A stretch of DNA of 64,000 bases from Candidatus Methylomirabilota bacterium (GTDB lineage Bacteria > Methylomirabilota > Methylomirabilia > Rokubacteriales > CSP1-6): contig DASTFB010000040.1 in assembly GCA_035709005.1 (NCBI GenBank), positions 1-64,000 on the forward strand, written 5' to 3'. The position numbers were made by a program, and so were the translations under genes. Below are positions 1 through 8,450 of this stretch, in pieces (position 1 is the stretch's first letter; the number at the start of each line of letters is the position of its first letter). The notes under the pieces were generated by a model. That model was not told the origin of the DNA. It ran no database searches and worked only from the letters and a program-made list of their open reading frames with translations.

Positions 1-1
1 C

Positions 2-901
2 CGCCTGCATGCCGAGGGCCGCACGCTGGCGCCAGGCGTGCTCGGTGTGCCCGCCGGTCGCGGCGGCTTCCACATCAAGGCGGCCGGGCTCGTCGGCGAG
101 CGCAGCTACTTCGCCGCGAAGACGAATGCGAACTTCCCCGACAATTCCCGTTTCGGCTTACCGACGATCCGCGGCACCGTCGTGCTCGCGGAGGCGGAGA
201 CGGGAGAGCCGCTCGCGATGATGGATTCTGCGAGCGTGACGGCGTTGAGGACGGGGGCGGCGACGGCCGTGGCCGCGAAGTTCCTGGCGCGCGATCACGC
301 CCGCACCGCGACCATCGTCGGATGTGGCGCTCAGGGGGAGATCCAGCTGGCCGCAATCGCCGCGGTGCTGCCGCTGCAGCACGTGTGGGTGTTCGACACC
401 GTCGGCGTGCGCGCGGAGAGTCTCGCCACCCGGGCCCGAGCGGCTCTCCAGATCCACGTCGAGGCGGCCACAAAGCTTCATGCCGCCAGTCGCGAGTGTG
501 ACGTCTGCGTCACCTGTACACCATCGCGGCATTGGCTCGTGTCCCGCGACGACGTCGCGCCCGGCACGTTCATCGCGGCGGTCGGCGCCGACAGCTATGG
601 CAAGCAGGAGCTGGAGCCGTCGCTCCTGGCCTCGTCGACGCTTGTCGTCGACGTCCTCGAGCAATGCGCGGAGATCGGTGAGCTGCAACACGCTCTTGCT
701 GCGGGTCTGATGACCCGGGACCAGGTCCATGCCGAGCTCGCCGAGGTTGTCGTGGGCCGCCGGCCAGACAGGACGCGTGACGATGAGATCACCGTGTTCG
801 ACAGCACCGGCACCGCGCTGCAGGACGTGGCGGCCGCGATTGTGGTCTACGACAAGGCGAGGGCGATGGAGCGCGGGACCGAGGTGAACCTCGATGACTG
901 A
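2..901 (+). CDS. ornithine cyclodeaminase/mu-crystallin family protein, 5' end cut by window
   Basis: The reading frame is open from base 2 to the TGA at 899-901, so the N-terminus lies outside the window; the first internal start would be GTG 38. The family binds NAD(P)H and covers ornithine cyclodeaminase, alanine dehydrogenase and ketimine reductase activities. Visible are the N-terminal dimerisation region with the substrate-site stretch GERSYFAAKTNANFP, then a Rossmann fold with IVGCGAQGE near window residue 110. The substrate cannot be told from sequence. A 96-bp gap separates it from the chromate-type operon, so co-transcription is possible but not shown. Confidence 0.85.
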   Translation, partial: RLHAEGRTLAPGVLGVPAGRGGFHIKAAGLVGERSYFAAKTNANFPDNSRFGLPTIRGTVVLAEAETGEPLAMMDSASVTALRTGAATAVAAKFLARDHARTATIVGCGAQGEIQLAAIAAVLPLQHVWVFDTVGVRAESLATRARAALQIHVEAATKLHAASRECDVCVTCTPSRHWLVSRDDVAPGTFIAAVGADSYGKQELEPSLLASSTLVVDVLEQCAEIGELQHALAAGLMTRDQVHAELAEVVVGRRPDRTRDDEITVFDSTGTALQDVAAAIVVYDKARAMERGTEVNLDD

Positions 902-997
902 GTCAGGGGCCACACGGTGGCAGGGGAGCAGGACCGGCTCTTCGGTGAGGCGGGCCGCCTGGGCCTCCGTCGCCCTTCATGCCAACAGGAGAGTCAG

Positions 998-1816
998 ATG
1001 AAATGGATTACGCGTGAGCGCGCGCGTGTCGACCGCATCGCCTGCCCGTGGCTGATCACCAGGTTCGTCGATCCACGGCCGGAGTTCGTGTTCGGCCCGT
1101 CGGGTGAGGTTCTCGGTGAGGCGAAGCGTCAGAATGCGATCCCGTACGACATCCCGAACGTCGAGCTCGGACACCACGGCCCGAAATGTTCGTTCGATGC
1201 CTTCATCGAGCGGTACGAGCTCGCCGATCCGGCGCTCGGCTTGCTTGCGCCCATCGTGCGTGGCGCCGACACGGATGACCGTGGTCTGAGGCCAGAGTCG
1301 GCGGGGCTGTATGCCGCGGCGACCGGCTTTCAGGCCACGAGCCGGGACGACTTCGAGAACATGGCGCGCCAGTTCCCGATGTACGACGCCCTCTATGCGT
1401 ACTGTCAGACGCAAGTGCCGGCCGCACAGCAGGCCCGGGTCCTGTTCGTCTGCCTCCACGGCGCGGGGAAGAGCGTTGTGGCGGCCGCCCACTTCCGGCG
1501 CCTGGCGGCGGCGCGCGGGCTCACGATCGAGGCCGTCGCGGCCGGCACCGAACCGGGCGCGGAGCTGACACCGGCGGCGGTGAAAGGGCTCGCAGGCGAG
1601 GGGTTGCCGCCGAGACCTGCCCGGCCACGGCCGGTCACGCTGTACGACCTGGACAGCGCGGCGCGCGTGGTGAGCTTCGGCTGCGACACCCCGGCGAAGG
1701 GCCAGCGGATCGACCAGTGGGACGTCCCCGCCATCAGCGACGGATATGACGCGGCGCGTGACCGGATCGTGCGGAACGTCGAGCGGCTCGTCGCCGAGCT
1801 TGCGGAAGGACGTTGA
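998..1816 (+). CDS. ChrB-like domain fused to a low-molecular-weight phosphatase/ArsC-fold domain
   Basis: The 272-aa protein starts at ATG 998, preceded by AGGAGA at 987-992; a GTG at 917 is open but lacks this site. Residues 1-136 match the chromate resistance ChrB C-terminal domain (DRIACPWLITRFVDP near residue 12 is typical). Residues 147-272 have the low-molecular-weight tyrosine phosphatase/arsenate reductase fold, with VLFVCLHGAGKS as P-loop. The family P-loop is CX5R; here it is C152-X5-K158, so the phosphate-binding arginine is replaced by lysine. It heads a propeller-chrA operon, so a chromate or oxyanion response role is inferred. Phosphatase or reductase activity is uncertain. Confidence 0.8.
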   Translation: MKWITRERARVDRIACPWLITRFVDPRPEFVFGPSGEVLGEAKRQNAIPYDIPNVELGHHGPKCSFDAFIERYELADPALGLLAPIVRGADTDDRGLRPESAGLYAAATGFQATSRDDFENMARQFPMYDALYAYCQTQVPAAQQARVLFVCLHGAGKSVVAAAHFRRLAAARGLTIEAVAAGTEPGAELTPAAVKGLAGEGLPPRPARPRPVTLYDLDSAARVVSFGCDTPAKGQRIDQWDVPAISDGYDAARDRIVRNVERLVAELAEGR

Positions 1817-1818
1817 CG

Positions 1819-2760
1819 ATGTCGCTGCGCCATCTCGGCTTCATCGACTTGCCCGCTCACGTGAAGGAGGGTGGTTTCGATCACGCGGCGGTCCACGAGC
1901 CGACAGGCCGCATCTACGTCGCTCACACCGCGAACGACGCGATCGACGTGATCGACGTGGAAGCGTGGAAGTGCATCGGGTCCATCCCCGGGCTGATCGC
2001 GGTGGCCGGCGCGCTGGTGTCCGCGTCGTCCGATCTCGTGATCACGTCGAATCGCGGCGAGGACACGGTCGGCTTCTTCCGGCCCGATGACCCCGCGTCC
2101 GTCGAGAAGATCGCCGTCGGCGTCCGGCCGAATGGTCTTGCGTATGATCCCGAACGCGGGCAGCTCCTGGTCGCCCACGTTGGAGATCCCGCCATTCCGG
2201 GATCCCGCACGGTGTCCATCATCGATGTTCGGGCGCGGAAGCCGACGGCCGACATCCCCGTTACAGGCCGTACCCGCTGGACCATCTACGACCCGATTGC
2301 CGAGACATTTCACGTCAACATCCTGGATCCGCCACAGATCGTCGTGGTTGGCATGAGCCACGCCGGCGTGGGCCACCCCGCCGGGATACGGCGTGTCGTG
2401 CCGATACCCCATGCCGGCCCGCACGGCCTGGACATTGACGTCGCGCGACGTCGGCTGTTCTGTGCCTGCGATGCGGGCGTGCTGCTCGAGGTGCATGCGG
2501 ACTGCGGCGACGTCCTCGCGGCGGAAACCATCGCCGGCGTCCCCGACGTCGTGTTCTACAACGTCGCGCTGGGCCGAGTCTACGTGGCGATCGGTGATCC
2601 CGGCGTCATCGAGGTCTTCGACACGCTGCCGCTGAGGCGACACCAGACGATCGCGACGGAGGCGGGCGCGCATACGCTGTCGTTCGACGCCGCGCGCAAC
2701 ATCGTGTGCGCGTTTCTCCCGGCGAGCCATCGCGCGGCCGTGTACCGTGACGAGCCGTAA
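1819..2760 (+). CDS. YVTN/YncE-type beta-propeller protein
   Basis: This 313-aa protein is built of repeats around phrases such as GRIYVAHTANDAIDVIDVE, RPNGLAYDPERGQLLVAHVG and HGLDIDVARRRLFCAC, which are blades of a seven-bladed propeller like YncE. No signal peptide is visible, so a cytoplasmic location is likely. ATG 1819 is preferred because GGAAGGA (1804-1810) sits 8 nt upstream; a TTG at 1813 overlapping the previous stop is too close to it. It lies between the ChrB-like gene and chrA in one tight run. Its ligand and role are unknown; the position suggests an accessory or sensing part in oxyanion resistance (inference). Confidence 0.75.
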   Translation: MSLRHLGFIDLPAHVKEGGFDHAAVHEPTGRIYVAHTANDAIDVIDVEAWKCIGSIPGLIAVAGALVSASSDLVITSNRGEDTVGFFRPDDPASVEKIAVGVRPNGLAYDPERGQLLVAHVGDPAIPGSRTVSIIDVRARKPTADIPVTGRTRWTIYDPIAETFHVNILDPPQIVVVGMSHAGVGHPAGIRRVVPIPHAGPHGLDIDVARRRLFCACDAGVLLEVHADCGDVLAAETIAGVPDVVFYNVALGRVYVAIGDPGVIEVFDTLPLRRHQTIATEAGAHTLSFDAARNIVCAFLPASHRAAVYRDEP

Positions 2761-2810
2761 CACCGCCTGTTGCGCTCGTCTCTTGTGCTGTCTCGAGGAG
2801 GGTGGGACTG

Positions 2811-4004
2811 ATGTCAACGACAATGCCGCTCACGGCTCGACGCGTCGGCCTCGGGCAGTTCGTGCGCTATTTCCTGTATCTCGGCAGTCTCGGATTCGGT
2901 GGACCGGTGGCCCTCGCCGGTTTCATGCACCGGGACCTGGTCGAGAAGGAGCGGTGGGTGGCCGAGGAGGAGTACCAGCTCGCGCTGGCACTCGCCCAGA
3001 TCATGCCCGGTCCCCTGGCCGCGCAGCTGGCGATCGCGCTGGGCTACTTCCAACACGGCATCGTCGGGGCCACAGCGGTCGGGCTCGCGTTCACCGTGCC
3101 CTCGTTCCTGATGGTCGTCGGCGTGTCCCTGGCCTACGTACGGTTCGGCGGGCTTTGGTGGATGCAGGCGCTCTTCTACGGGATCGGCGCCGCCGTGATC
3201 GCCATCATCGCGATCGCGGCCTACCGGCTCTCGCGCTCGACGAACAAGCGCGACCCCTTGCTGTGGGGGATCTTCGGCGCCTTGAGCATCGTCACGGTGG
3301 TGGCCCAGGCGGAACTGGCCGAGTTTTTCGTGCTAGCGGGACTGGCCGTCTTGTTCGTGCGCGTACGTCCGGGACGCCGCGAGGCGCTCATGGCCGGCGT
3401 CGGCGGCCTGGGCGTGGTGGCGGCGATCTGGCTCATCGAGCGATGGTTCCTCACCGTCGGGGTTGGCGGCGAGGACGTCTTGCTGCAGATCTTGCTGTTC
3501 TTCACAAAGGCGGGTGCATTCGTCTTCGGCAGCGGCCTCGCGATCGTTCCATTCCTCCAGCAGGGCGTGGTGCAACAGTTCGGGTGGCTGACCGACCATC
3601 AGTTCCTGGACGCGGTCGCGGTGGCGATGATCACGCCGGGCCCCGTCGTCATCACCGTGGTCTTCATCGGCTTTCTGGTGGCCGGACTCCTGGGCGCGAT
3701 CGCGGCGGCCGTCGGCATCTTTCTCCCCGTGTATGTCTTCACGGTGGTGCCCGCGCCGTGGTTCAGCCGGAACCGCGACAACGTCCAGCTGAGGGCCTTC
3801 GTGCAGGGTGCGACCGCCGCCGCAACGGGCGCTCTGAGCGGCGCGGTCGTCGTGCTGGCGACGCGCGCGATTTACGACATCCCGACGGCAGGCATTGCGC
3901 TGGCCACCCTGGCCATCCTGTGGCGGTACAGGATCCCTGAGCCCATCGTCGTGCTGGCGGCAGCGGCGGCCGGCCTCGTGATCTGGCTCGGCCGGGGCGC
4001 GTGA
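2811..4004 (+). CDS. chrA: chromate transporter, CHR family, two-domain
   Basis: This 397-aa integral membrane protein has two homologous CHR halves. The first has FLYLGSLGFGGPVALAGFMHRDLVEKERWV and QIMPGPLAAQLAIALGYFQ; the second has FTKAGAFVFGSGLAIVPFLQQGVV and AVAMITPGPVVITVVFIGFL. Known members export chromate (some take up sulfate) by chromate/proton exchange. Length is typical for the long-chain family. Start ATG 2811 has GAGGAGGG at 2795-2802, 8 nt upstream; the in-frame GTG 2802 overlaps that site. It is the third gene of the run starting with the ChrB-like fusion, 50 bp after the propeller gene. Confidence 0.92.
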   Translation: MSTTMPLTARRVGLGQFVRYFLYLGSLGFGGPVALAGFMHRDLVEKERWVAEEEYQLALALAQIMPGPLAAQLAIALGYFQHGIVGATAVGLAFTVPSFLMVVGVSLAYVRFGGLWWMQALFYGIGAAVIAIIAIAAYRLSRSTNKRDPLLWGIFGALSIVTVVAQAELAEFFVLAGLAVLFVRVRPGRREALMAGVGGLGVVAAIWLIERWFLTVGVGGEDVLLQILLFFTKAGAFVFGSGLAIVPFLQQGVVQQFGWLTDHQFLDAVAVAMITPGPVVITVVFIGFLVAGLLGAIAAAVGIFLPVYVFTVVPAPWFSRNRDNVQLRAFVQGATAAATGALSGAVVVLATRAIYDIPTAGIALATLAILWRYRIPEPIVVLAAAAAGLVIWLGRGA

Positions 4005-4054
4005 CATCCGGAACGTGGGGGCACTTGGGCTGGCTCGGTGTTTGGCTGGGTGTG

Positions 4055-4071
4055 GGTTGCCTGGGGCAACC
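4055..4071 (+). terminator. possible terminator hairpin after chrA
   Basis: A perfect 7-bp stem GGTTGCC / GGCAACC with a TGG loop lies about 50 bp past the chrA stop. No T-tract follows, so it is at best a weak or Rho-assisted terminator. Confidence 0.3.
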
Positions 4072-4124
4072 TGGCCAGCCGATGAGCCCGATCCGTCATT
4101 CGCGACTCGGGGTACGATGTCGGC

Positions 4125-4595
4125 GTGAATGTGGACGGGCTCAAGGTCGTCGTGCGTGGGTCAGGGGACATCGGGTCGGCGGTCGCCCACCAACTCGTCC
4201 GAGAGGCGTGCGCCGTCGTGATCCAGGAAGACCCCACGCCGACGACCACGAGGCGCGGCATGGCCTTCACGGATGCCGTGTTCGACGGATGGACCAGCCT
4301 GGACGGGATCGACGCGATCCGAGCGCGAGACACCACTGACGTCCGGAGACTGCTCGCCGCGCGTGAGGCTATCCCGGTGTACGTCGGGGCGCTCGAGCCG
4401 CTCCTGAAGGAGGTTGCCCCTGCCGTCCTGGTGGATGCCCGGATGCGAAAGCACGAGGCGCCACAGGGTCAGTGCGGGCTGGCAGGCCTCACCATCGGCC
4501 TTGGGCCTGGTCGGGGTATCAGTGAGCGACCGCGCCGGATCGCGGACGGTGTGCTGAAGGCGATTCGCAAATGGGACGACCGCCCGCCGCGCTGA
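4125..4595 (+). CDS. YqeB/EF2563-family selenium-dependent molybdenum hydroxylase protein, shortened
   Basis: The 156-aa product starts with VVVRGSGDIGSAVAHQL, contains TTTRRGMAFTDAVFDG and LVDARMRKHEAPQG, and reaches LTIGLGPG. This is the N-terminal half of the YqeB/EF2563 family linked to molybdenum hydroxylase maturation. Full members are roughly 270 aa. Here the sequence passes straight from GLGPG to a short tail (RRIADGVLKAIRKW) that resembles the family C-terminus. This looks like an in-frame internal deletion of about 100 residues. Start is GTG 4125, since no ATG precedes the glycine motif. It stands alone, without xdh genes nearby, and may be non-functional. Confidence 0.65.
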   Translation: MNVDGLKVVVRGSGDIGSAVAHQLVREACAVVIQEDPTPTTTRRGMAFTDAVFDGWTSLDGIDAIRARDTTDVRRLLAAREAIPVYVGALEPLLKEVAPAVLVDARMRKHEAPQGQCGLAGLTIGLGPGRGISERPRRIADGVLKAIRKWDDRPPR

Positions 4596-4610
4596 GGCGG
4601 AGTGAGCCGT

Positions 4611-5186
4611 TCACCTCGCCGAGGGCGTTCCCGCTCTAGCGCACTCGGCGCGCCAGCGCTCGTTCGCCTCGGCGAACCAGCGCCGGGCCCGCTCGATGTC
4701 GTAGGGACGCTCCTGTAGCGTCTCGGGGTCCCAGTCACTTCGAGGCATATGGAAAAAATCCCCGCCGTAGATGTGGATGGCTCCAGTGAAGTCGCGAAGC
4801 GGGTTCACGACCGAATGGATGACCGCTTGGCCGAGCACCGCGACATCCCCGCGGTCCAGTTGCCTTTCACCGACGGCAGCCAGCCCTCCGGGGGCGCGGC
4901 GATAGAACGTGTTGTCTTCGCGGCCCCCGTACAGCCCGATGATCGCCCACATCCGGTGGTCATGCGGGTAGGCCACCAGCCCCGGCGTCCAGATCACCTT
5001 GAGGATCGTGAGGTCGGGGGAATGGTGGAGGGTAACGATCTGTCCCTCCGGCGGAGTGCCGAGGGCCGCCTCCACCTCACCGGGATGGGCCACGGCGCGC
5101 TCGAGCAGTTCCTTGATGGCGAGCTCCGGGGAGTGCTCGGCGAGCGCGGCGCGACAGTCAGCGACGAAACGATCGACGTCGAACAT
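4611..5186 (-). CDS. cupin-fold, cysteine dioxygenase-like protein
   Basis: This 191-aa protein has a central double-stranded beta-helix. YPHDHRMWAIIGLYGG carries H75 and H77, GREDNTFYRR follows, and H124 lies in AVIHSVVNP. This HxH...H pattern is the metal site of cysteine/thiol dioxygenase-like cupins. The substrate is not evident. ATG 5186 is preceded on the minus strand by AGGAACGG. It is divergent from the LysR regulator at 5299, the classical arrangement for a regulator and its target, so control by that LysR protein is a reasonable inference. Confidence 0.75.
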   Translation of the reverse strand: MFDVDRFVADCRAALAEHSPELAIKELLERAVAHPGEVEAALGTPPEGQIVTLHHSPDLTILKVIWTPGLVAYPHDHRMWAIIGLYGGREDNTFYRRAPGGLAAVGERQLDRGDVAVLGQAVIHSVVNPLRDFTGAIHIYGGDFFHMPRSDWDPETLQERPYDIERARRWFAEANERWRAECARAGTPSAR

Positions 5187-5252
5187 GGCCGTTCCTCCTC
5201 GCGAAAGAATAGGTCGCTGGGGCCAACCCTAGCGGCGCGCTTGCCTCGTGTC

Positions 5253-5262
5253 CAATGCATTG
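5253..5262. promoter_or_regulatory. 10-bp palindrome in the cupin/LysR divergent region
   Basis: CAATGCATTG is a perfect palindrome in the intergenic region, 8 bp upstream of the TATAAT at 5270-5275. Its position fits a LysR operator or autoregulatory site. Experimental support is absent and the assignment is by position and symmetry only. Confidence 0.35.
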
Positions 5263-5269
5263 CAAGGGC

Positions 5270-5275
5270 TATAAT
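5270..5275 (+). promoter_or_regulatory. candidate -10 box (TATAAT) of the LysR gene
   Basis: A perfect TATAAT in GC-rich surroundings would place transcription start near 5282. That is downstream of the ATG at 5278 but upstream of ATG 5299, supporting the latter as the LysR start. No good -35 box was found at 17-bp spacing, so activator dependence is possible. Confidence 0.4.
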
Positions 5276-5298
5276 CCATGCCTGTTGGGCATGGCGTG

Positions 5299-6237
5299 AT
5301 GGAGCTTCGCCATCTGCGCTACTTCGTCGCCGTTGCCGAGGCGGGGGCTTTCTCTCGCGCCTCGACCCGTCTCGGCATCACGCAGCCGGCGCTGTCCCGG
5401 CAAGTGCGCGACCTCGAGCTGGAGCTCGGCGTCCGGCTCTTCGAACGCACGGGGCGCCGCATCCAATTGACGAATCACGGCGAGGGACTCCTGTCGCGCA
5501 GTCGCGACCTCCTGACCGCCGCAGCACAGCTCGGTGAGCACGCGCAGGCCATGCGTGGGGGCCAGGCGGGTGTTCTTCGCATCGGCGCGTCGCCACAGGC
5601 GATCCAGAGCTTCCTGGCGCCGTTCCTGGCCCGGTACTTGAAACCACGGCCCCAGATCGAGGTCCATCTGCTCGAAGAAGGCGGTCTGCGGCTTCCCACC
5701 CTGGTCGAGCGGGGTGACGTCCACTTCGCCTTCGGAGTCCTTCGCGGCGAAGAGCCGCTCGAAGGGCGCTTGCTCTTCGCGGCACGAACGCTCGCCGTCG
5801 TGTCCTTGATACATCGTCTGAGACAACGCGCGATCGTCGACATCGCCGAGCTGCGAAATGAGCCGGTCTTGCTGTTACGCCAGGAATTTGGAACGCGCGA
5901 TGCGTTCGACGCAGCATGCCGGCTCGCGCGGATACGACCTCGAATCGTCCTCGAGTCCGGCGACCCGCAGTCGCTCGTCGCGCTCGCCGAATCGGGCCGC
6001 GGAGTCGCGATCGTTCCGTCGACCGTTCTGTTCGCCGGGCGAAGGGTCCATGCGGCGCCGATCCTCCATGCCGGTACCTCCCTCGGCATCTGGGGCTCGA
6101 TCATATGGGATCCACGCCGCTTCATGCCCGCCTATGCCAGGGCGTTCGTCGACGAGGTCACCGCGTACACCCGCCGCACGTATCCGGGCCGACAATTCGA
6201 TCGGCGCGCGCCGCCCGTACCAAGGCCCGGATCGTAG
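5299..6237 (+). CDS. LysR-family transcriptional regulator
   Basis: This 312-aa regulator has a typical LysR N-terminal winged helix-turn-helix: MELRHLRYFVAVAEAGAFSRAS, then TQPALSRQVRDLELELGVRLFER. A periplasmic-binding-like effector domain follows (VLRIGASPQAIQSFLAPFL; GRGVAIVPSTV). Start ATG 5299 is chosen because the family begins at MELRHLRYF and the probable -10 box lies at 5270. The effector is unknown. Divergent orientation and a palindrome between the two starts suggest it controls the cupin gene. Confidence 0.92.
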   Translation: MELRHLRYFVAVAEAGAFSRASTRLGITQPALSRQVRDLELELGVRLFERTGRRIQLTNHGEGLLSRSRDLLTAAAQLGEHAQAMRGGQAGVLRIGASPQAIQSFLAPFLARYLKPRPQIEVHLLEEGGLRLPTLVERGDVHFAFGVLRGEEPLEGRLLFAARTLAVVSLIHRLRQRAIVDIAELRNEPVLLLRQEFGTRDAFDAACRLARIRPRIVLESGDPQSLVALAESGRGVAIVPSTVLFAGRRVHAAPILHAGTSLGIWGSIIWDPRRFMPAYARAFVDEVTAYTRRTYPGRQFDRRAPPVPRPGS

Positions 6238-6315
6238 TTCTCTCGCCTGCCCAAGTTCTTCAAGGTGGCGGAACGGTCTGCGTCGCAGCTCGCTGACGTA
6301 GCCGTAGTTGCCGTT

Positions 6316-7038
6316 TCATGCTGGACCCTTGGAAGGGTCTTGGAACGGTTGAACGTCAGCACGTCTCGCTAGTCGCCGGCCGGAGCCGCTGCCGGTCGCG
6401 GAGCGTCGTTTGGGCCGGCGGACGGTCCTCACCTTGCCGCTCCCGCCTCCTCCGCAGAAGAACAGATCGCCGCCATCGGACTCGAGCCCCGAAACGCCCA
6501 CTCCGGGCGGCATCTCGAGCGTCTCTAGAACTTCTCCCGTTCGAGGATCGACTCGCCGCACATCGCTTTCGTCGCCGTCCCAGGTGCCGTGCCACAGCTC
6601 TCCGTCGATCCAGGTGACCCCGGTGACGAAGCGGTTGGACTCTATCGTCCGAAGAATCGCCCCTGTCTGGGGATCGATTTGGTAGATCTTCCGGTCCCGA
6701 TACTGCCCCACCCAGAGCGTCCCTTCGGCCCACGTGAGCCCCGAGTCACCGCCGCCGCCGGGCGCCGGGATCGTGGCGAGCACACGCCCGGTCTTCGGGT
6801 CGATCTTCTGGATGCGATCCCCGGCGAGCTGAAACAGGTGCTGGCCGTCGAAGGCCGTTCCTGCACCCGCGGCGACATCGATCGAGCGCAGCGTCTTCCC
6901 ACTCGCGGGATCGAAGGCGGTCAGCTTGTCTCCAGCCGCAACCCAGACGTTCTGACCGTCATACGTGACTCCATGCACCTGGTCGACACCCGAAAAGGGT
7001 CCATACTCACGGACGATCTCGGCGGTTGATCGGCCCAT
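6316..7038 (-). CDS. glutamine cyclotransferase/Vgb-like beta-propeller protein
   Basis: The 240-aa product repeats propeller-blade phrases (VHGVTYDGQNVWVAAGDKL, GRVLATIPAPGGGGDSGLTW, GELWHGTWDGDESDVRRVDP). It resembles streptogramin-lyase or glutaminyl-cyclase-like propellers. No signal peptide is seen. The last roughly 28 residues (from about 213) are low-complexity and unlike the blade repeats, so the true C-terminus may be distorted. It starts 9 bp after the stop of the winged-helix gene at 7048-8268, in the same direction, so the two form an operon. Enzymatic function is not assigned. Confidence 0.7.
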   Translation of the reverse strand: MGRSTAEIVREYGPFSGVDQVHGVTYDGQNVWVAAGDKLTAFDPASGKTLRSIDVAAGAGTAFDGQHLFQLAGDRIQKIDPKTGRVLATIPAPGGGGDSGLTWAEGTLWVGQYRDRKIYQIDPQTGAILRTIESNRFVTGVTWIDGELWHGTWDGDESDVRRVDPRTGEVLETLEMPPGVGVSGLESDGGDLFFCGGGGSGKVRTVRRPKRRSATGSGSGRRLARRADVQPFQDPSKGPA

Positions 7039-7047
7039 GCGGCCATC

Positions 7048-8268
7048 TTAGTCCGTCGGCAGAGGCGGGGGGAGTAACAAGGTGGTCGTGAATCCCGGCA
7101 CGGGCGGGGTCATCCAACGACGCGCTCGCCCGCGACCGAACGACTGCACCTTGCCTGCCGCCTCGAGCGCGTCGAGCGCCCGCTGCACGGTGCGCTGGCT
7201 CGTTCCCAGCGCCAGGGCAAGGGCTGAGCTCGACCACGATTCCCCGTCGCCGAGGAAGGCGAGCACCTGCGCATGCTCCTCTTCGACGGGCGGGGCCAGG
7301 ACGACCACCTCGCGTGCGCGGCGCGGCGCCAGCACGAACCCTCGCTTCGTCGCGCGCACGTCGGCCAGCGTCCGAAGCACCGCGCGAAGGCGCCCGACTT
7401 CGACGCGCAACCGCGCACGATGCGATTCATCGGCGAGGGTCGATCCGAATGCCCGGGCAACGAGCGCGTCCCTCGGTACGTCTCCCGGCCATGCTTCGCT
7501 CAGCGCGCGTGCGAGCGCGAACAACACCGGACGCGTTACCAGCGAGACCACCTTGCTCGCACAGCGCAGGACATGTCGGCAGGCGTCCACGATGAACGCT
7601 TTCGACGCCAGCAAGGCTTCGACCTCTTCGAGGAGCAGGGCTCGCTCCCCGCCATTCGCAATCAGGCGCGCAGCGGGCGTGTTCAGAACAAGGGATGCGC
7701 TTTCTACCTCCGCCGTCAGCGCAGGGATGCGTGCCCGGTGCGCTTCGCGCCTGGCCCGAGCGAGCGCAGCGCGCGCCACCTTCGTCCTGAGGCGTCGAAT
7801 CGCGATCCCCATGACCACCAGCTCGTGGGCGGTCCGGGCCGCGGGAGGGAGGGGCGCGGGGTCGAGCTCGTCGAGCGCATGCTCGGCCTCGTCGACGCGA
7901 CCGATCAGGAGGAGGCGTCGGACCTCGAGATACCGCGCATACGCGGCGTTCACGCGGTCGCCGTGCTCCTGGAGCGTCGTCCGCGCCGCGTCGAGCGCCT
8001 TCGCAGACCAGCCGAGGTCGCGCGAGACGAGCGCGATCTCGGCCTCGGCGACGAGGCACCTCGCGCGGGCCACGGCCTCGTTCGTCCCAAAGGCGCGCGC
8101 AGCACGTCGCAGGAGAGCCTTCGCTCGAACGAGATCGCCGAGCTGCGCCATCGCCATGCCTCGAAGCGCGAGAGCAGGCGCGTCGTCGCGCAGGGCGATC
8201 CGCTTCAAGGCGCCCAGGGGATCACCTGCCGCCAGTGCACGCGCCGCGGCAGTGATCAGCGAGTCCAT
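7048..8268 (-). CDS. helix-turn-helix protein with N-terminal TPR-like helical region
   Basis: The 406-aa product is almost entirely helical and Ala/Arg-rich. An N-terminal part of about 230 residues looks like TPR-type repeats (LALRGMAMAQLGDLVRAKALLRRAARAFG). The C-terminal part has a winged-helix motif near residues 350-390 (SALALALGTSQRTVQRALDALEAAGKVQSFGRGRARRW). A regulator binding DNA through the C-terminal domain is likely. The partner gene 9 bp downstream encodes a propeller protein of unknown role, possibly its target or cofactor. The inducer is unknown. Confidence 0.65.
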   Translation of the reverse strand: MDSLITAAARALAAGDPLGALKRIALRDDAPALALRGMAMAQLGDLVRAKALLRRAARAFGTNEAVARARCLVAEAEIALVSRDLGWSAKALDAARTTLQEHGDRVNAAYARYLEVRRLLLIGRVDEAEHALDELDPAPLPPAARTAHELVVMGIAIRRLRTKVARAALARARREAHRARIPALTAEVESASLVLNTPAARLIANGGERALLLEEVEALLASKAFIVDACRHVLRCASKVVSLVTRPVLFALARALSEAWPGDVPRDALVARAFGSTLADESHRARLRVEVGRLRAVLRTLADVRATKRGFVLAPRRAREVVVLAPPVEEEHAQVLAFLGDGESWSSSALALALGTSQRTVQRALDALEAAGKVQSFGRGRARRWMTPPVPGFTTTLLLPPPLPTD

Positions 8269-8450
8269 GGGAATCCCGTCACACTTGTAACTCCCACCGT
8301 TCGCTACCTGGCGCTAAATCTACCTCATGACCAGCAACGAGCGATGGGCGGCGAACGGAAGCGTGAACTGGTGCCGGCGGAGAAGGTGGACCGAACGCGG
8401 GGCGGAAGGGCACGCACGGTGAAGGATACCCGGGGAAGGAGAGAAAGGCG

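Noticed and set aside
6324-6339. GACCCTT-GG-AAGGGTC hairpin
   Set aside because: It lies inside the unconserved tail of the propeller gene, has a 2-nt loop and no T-tract, so neither terminator nor operator can be supported.
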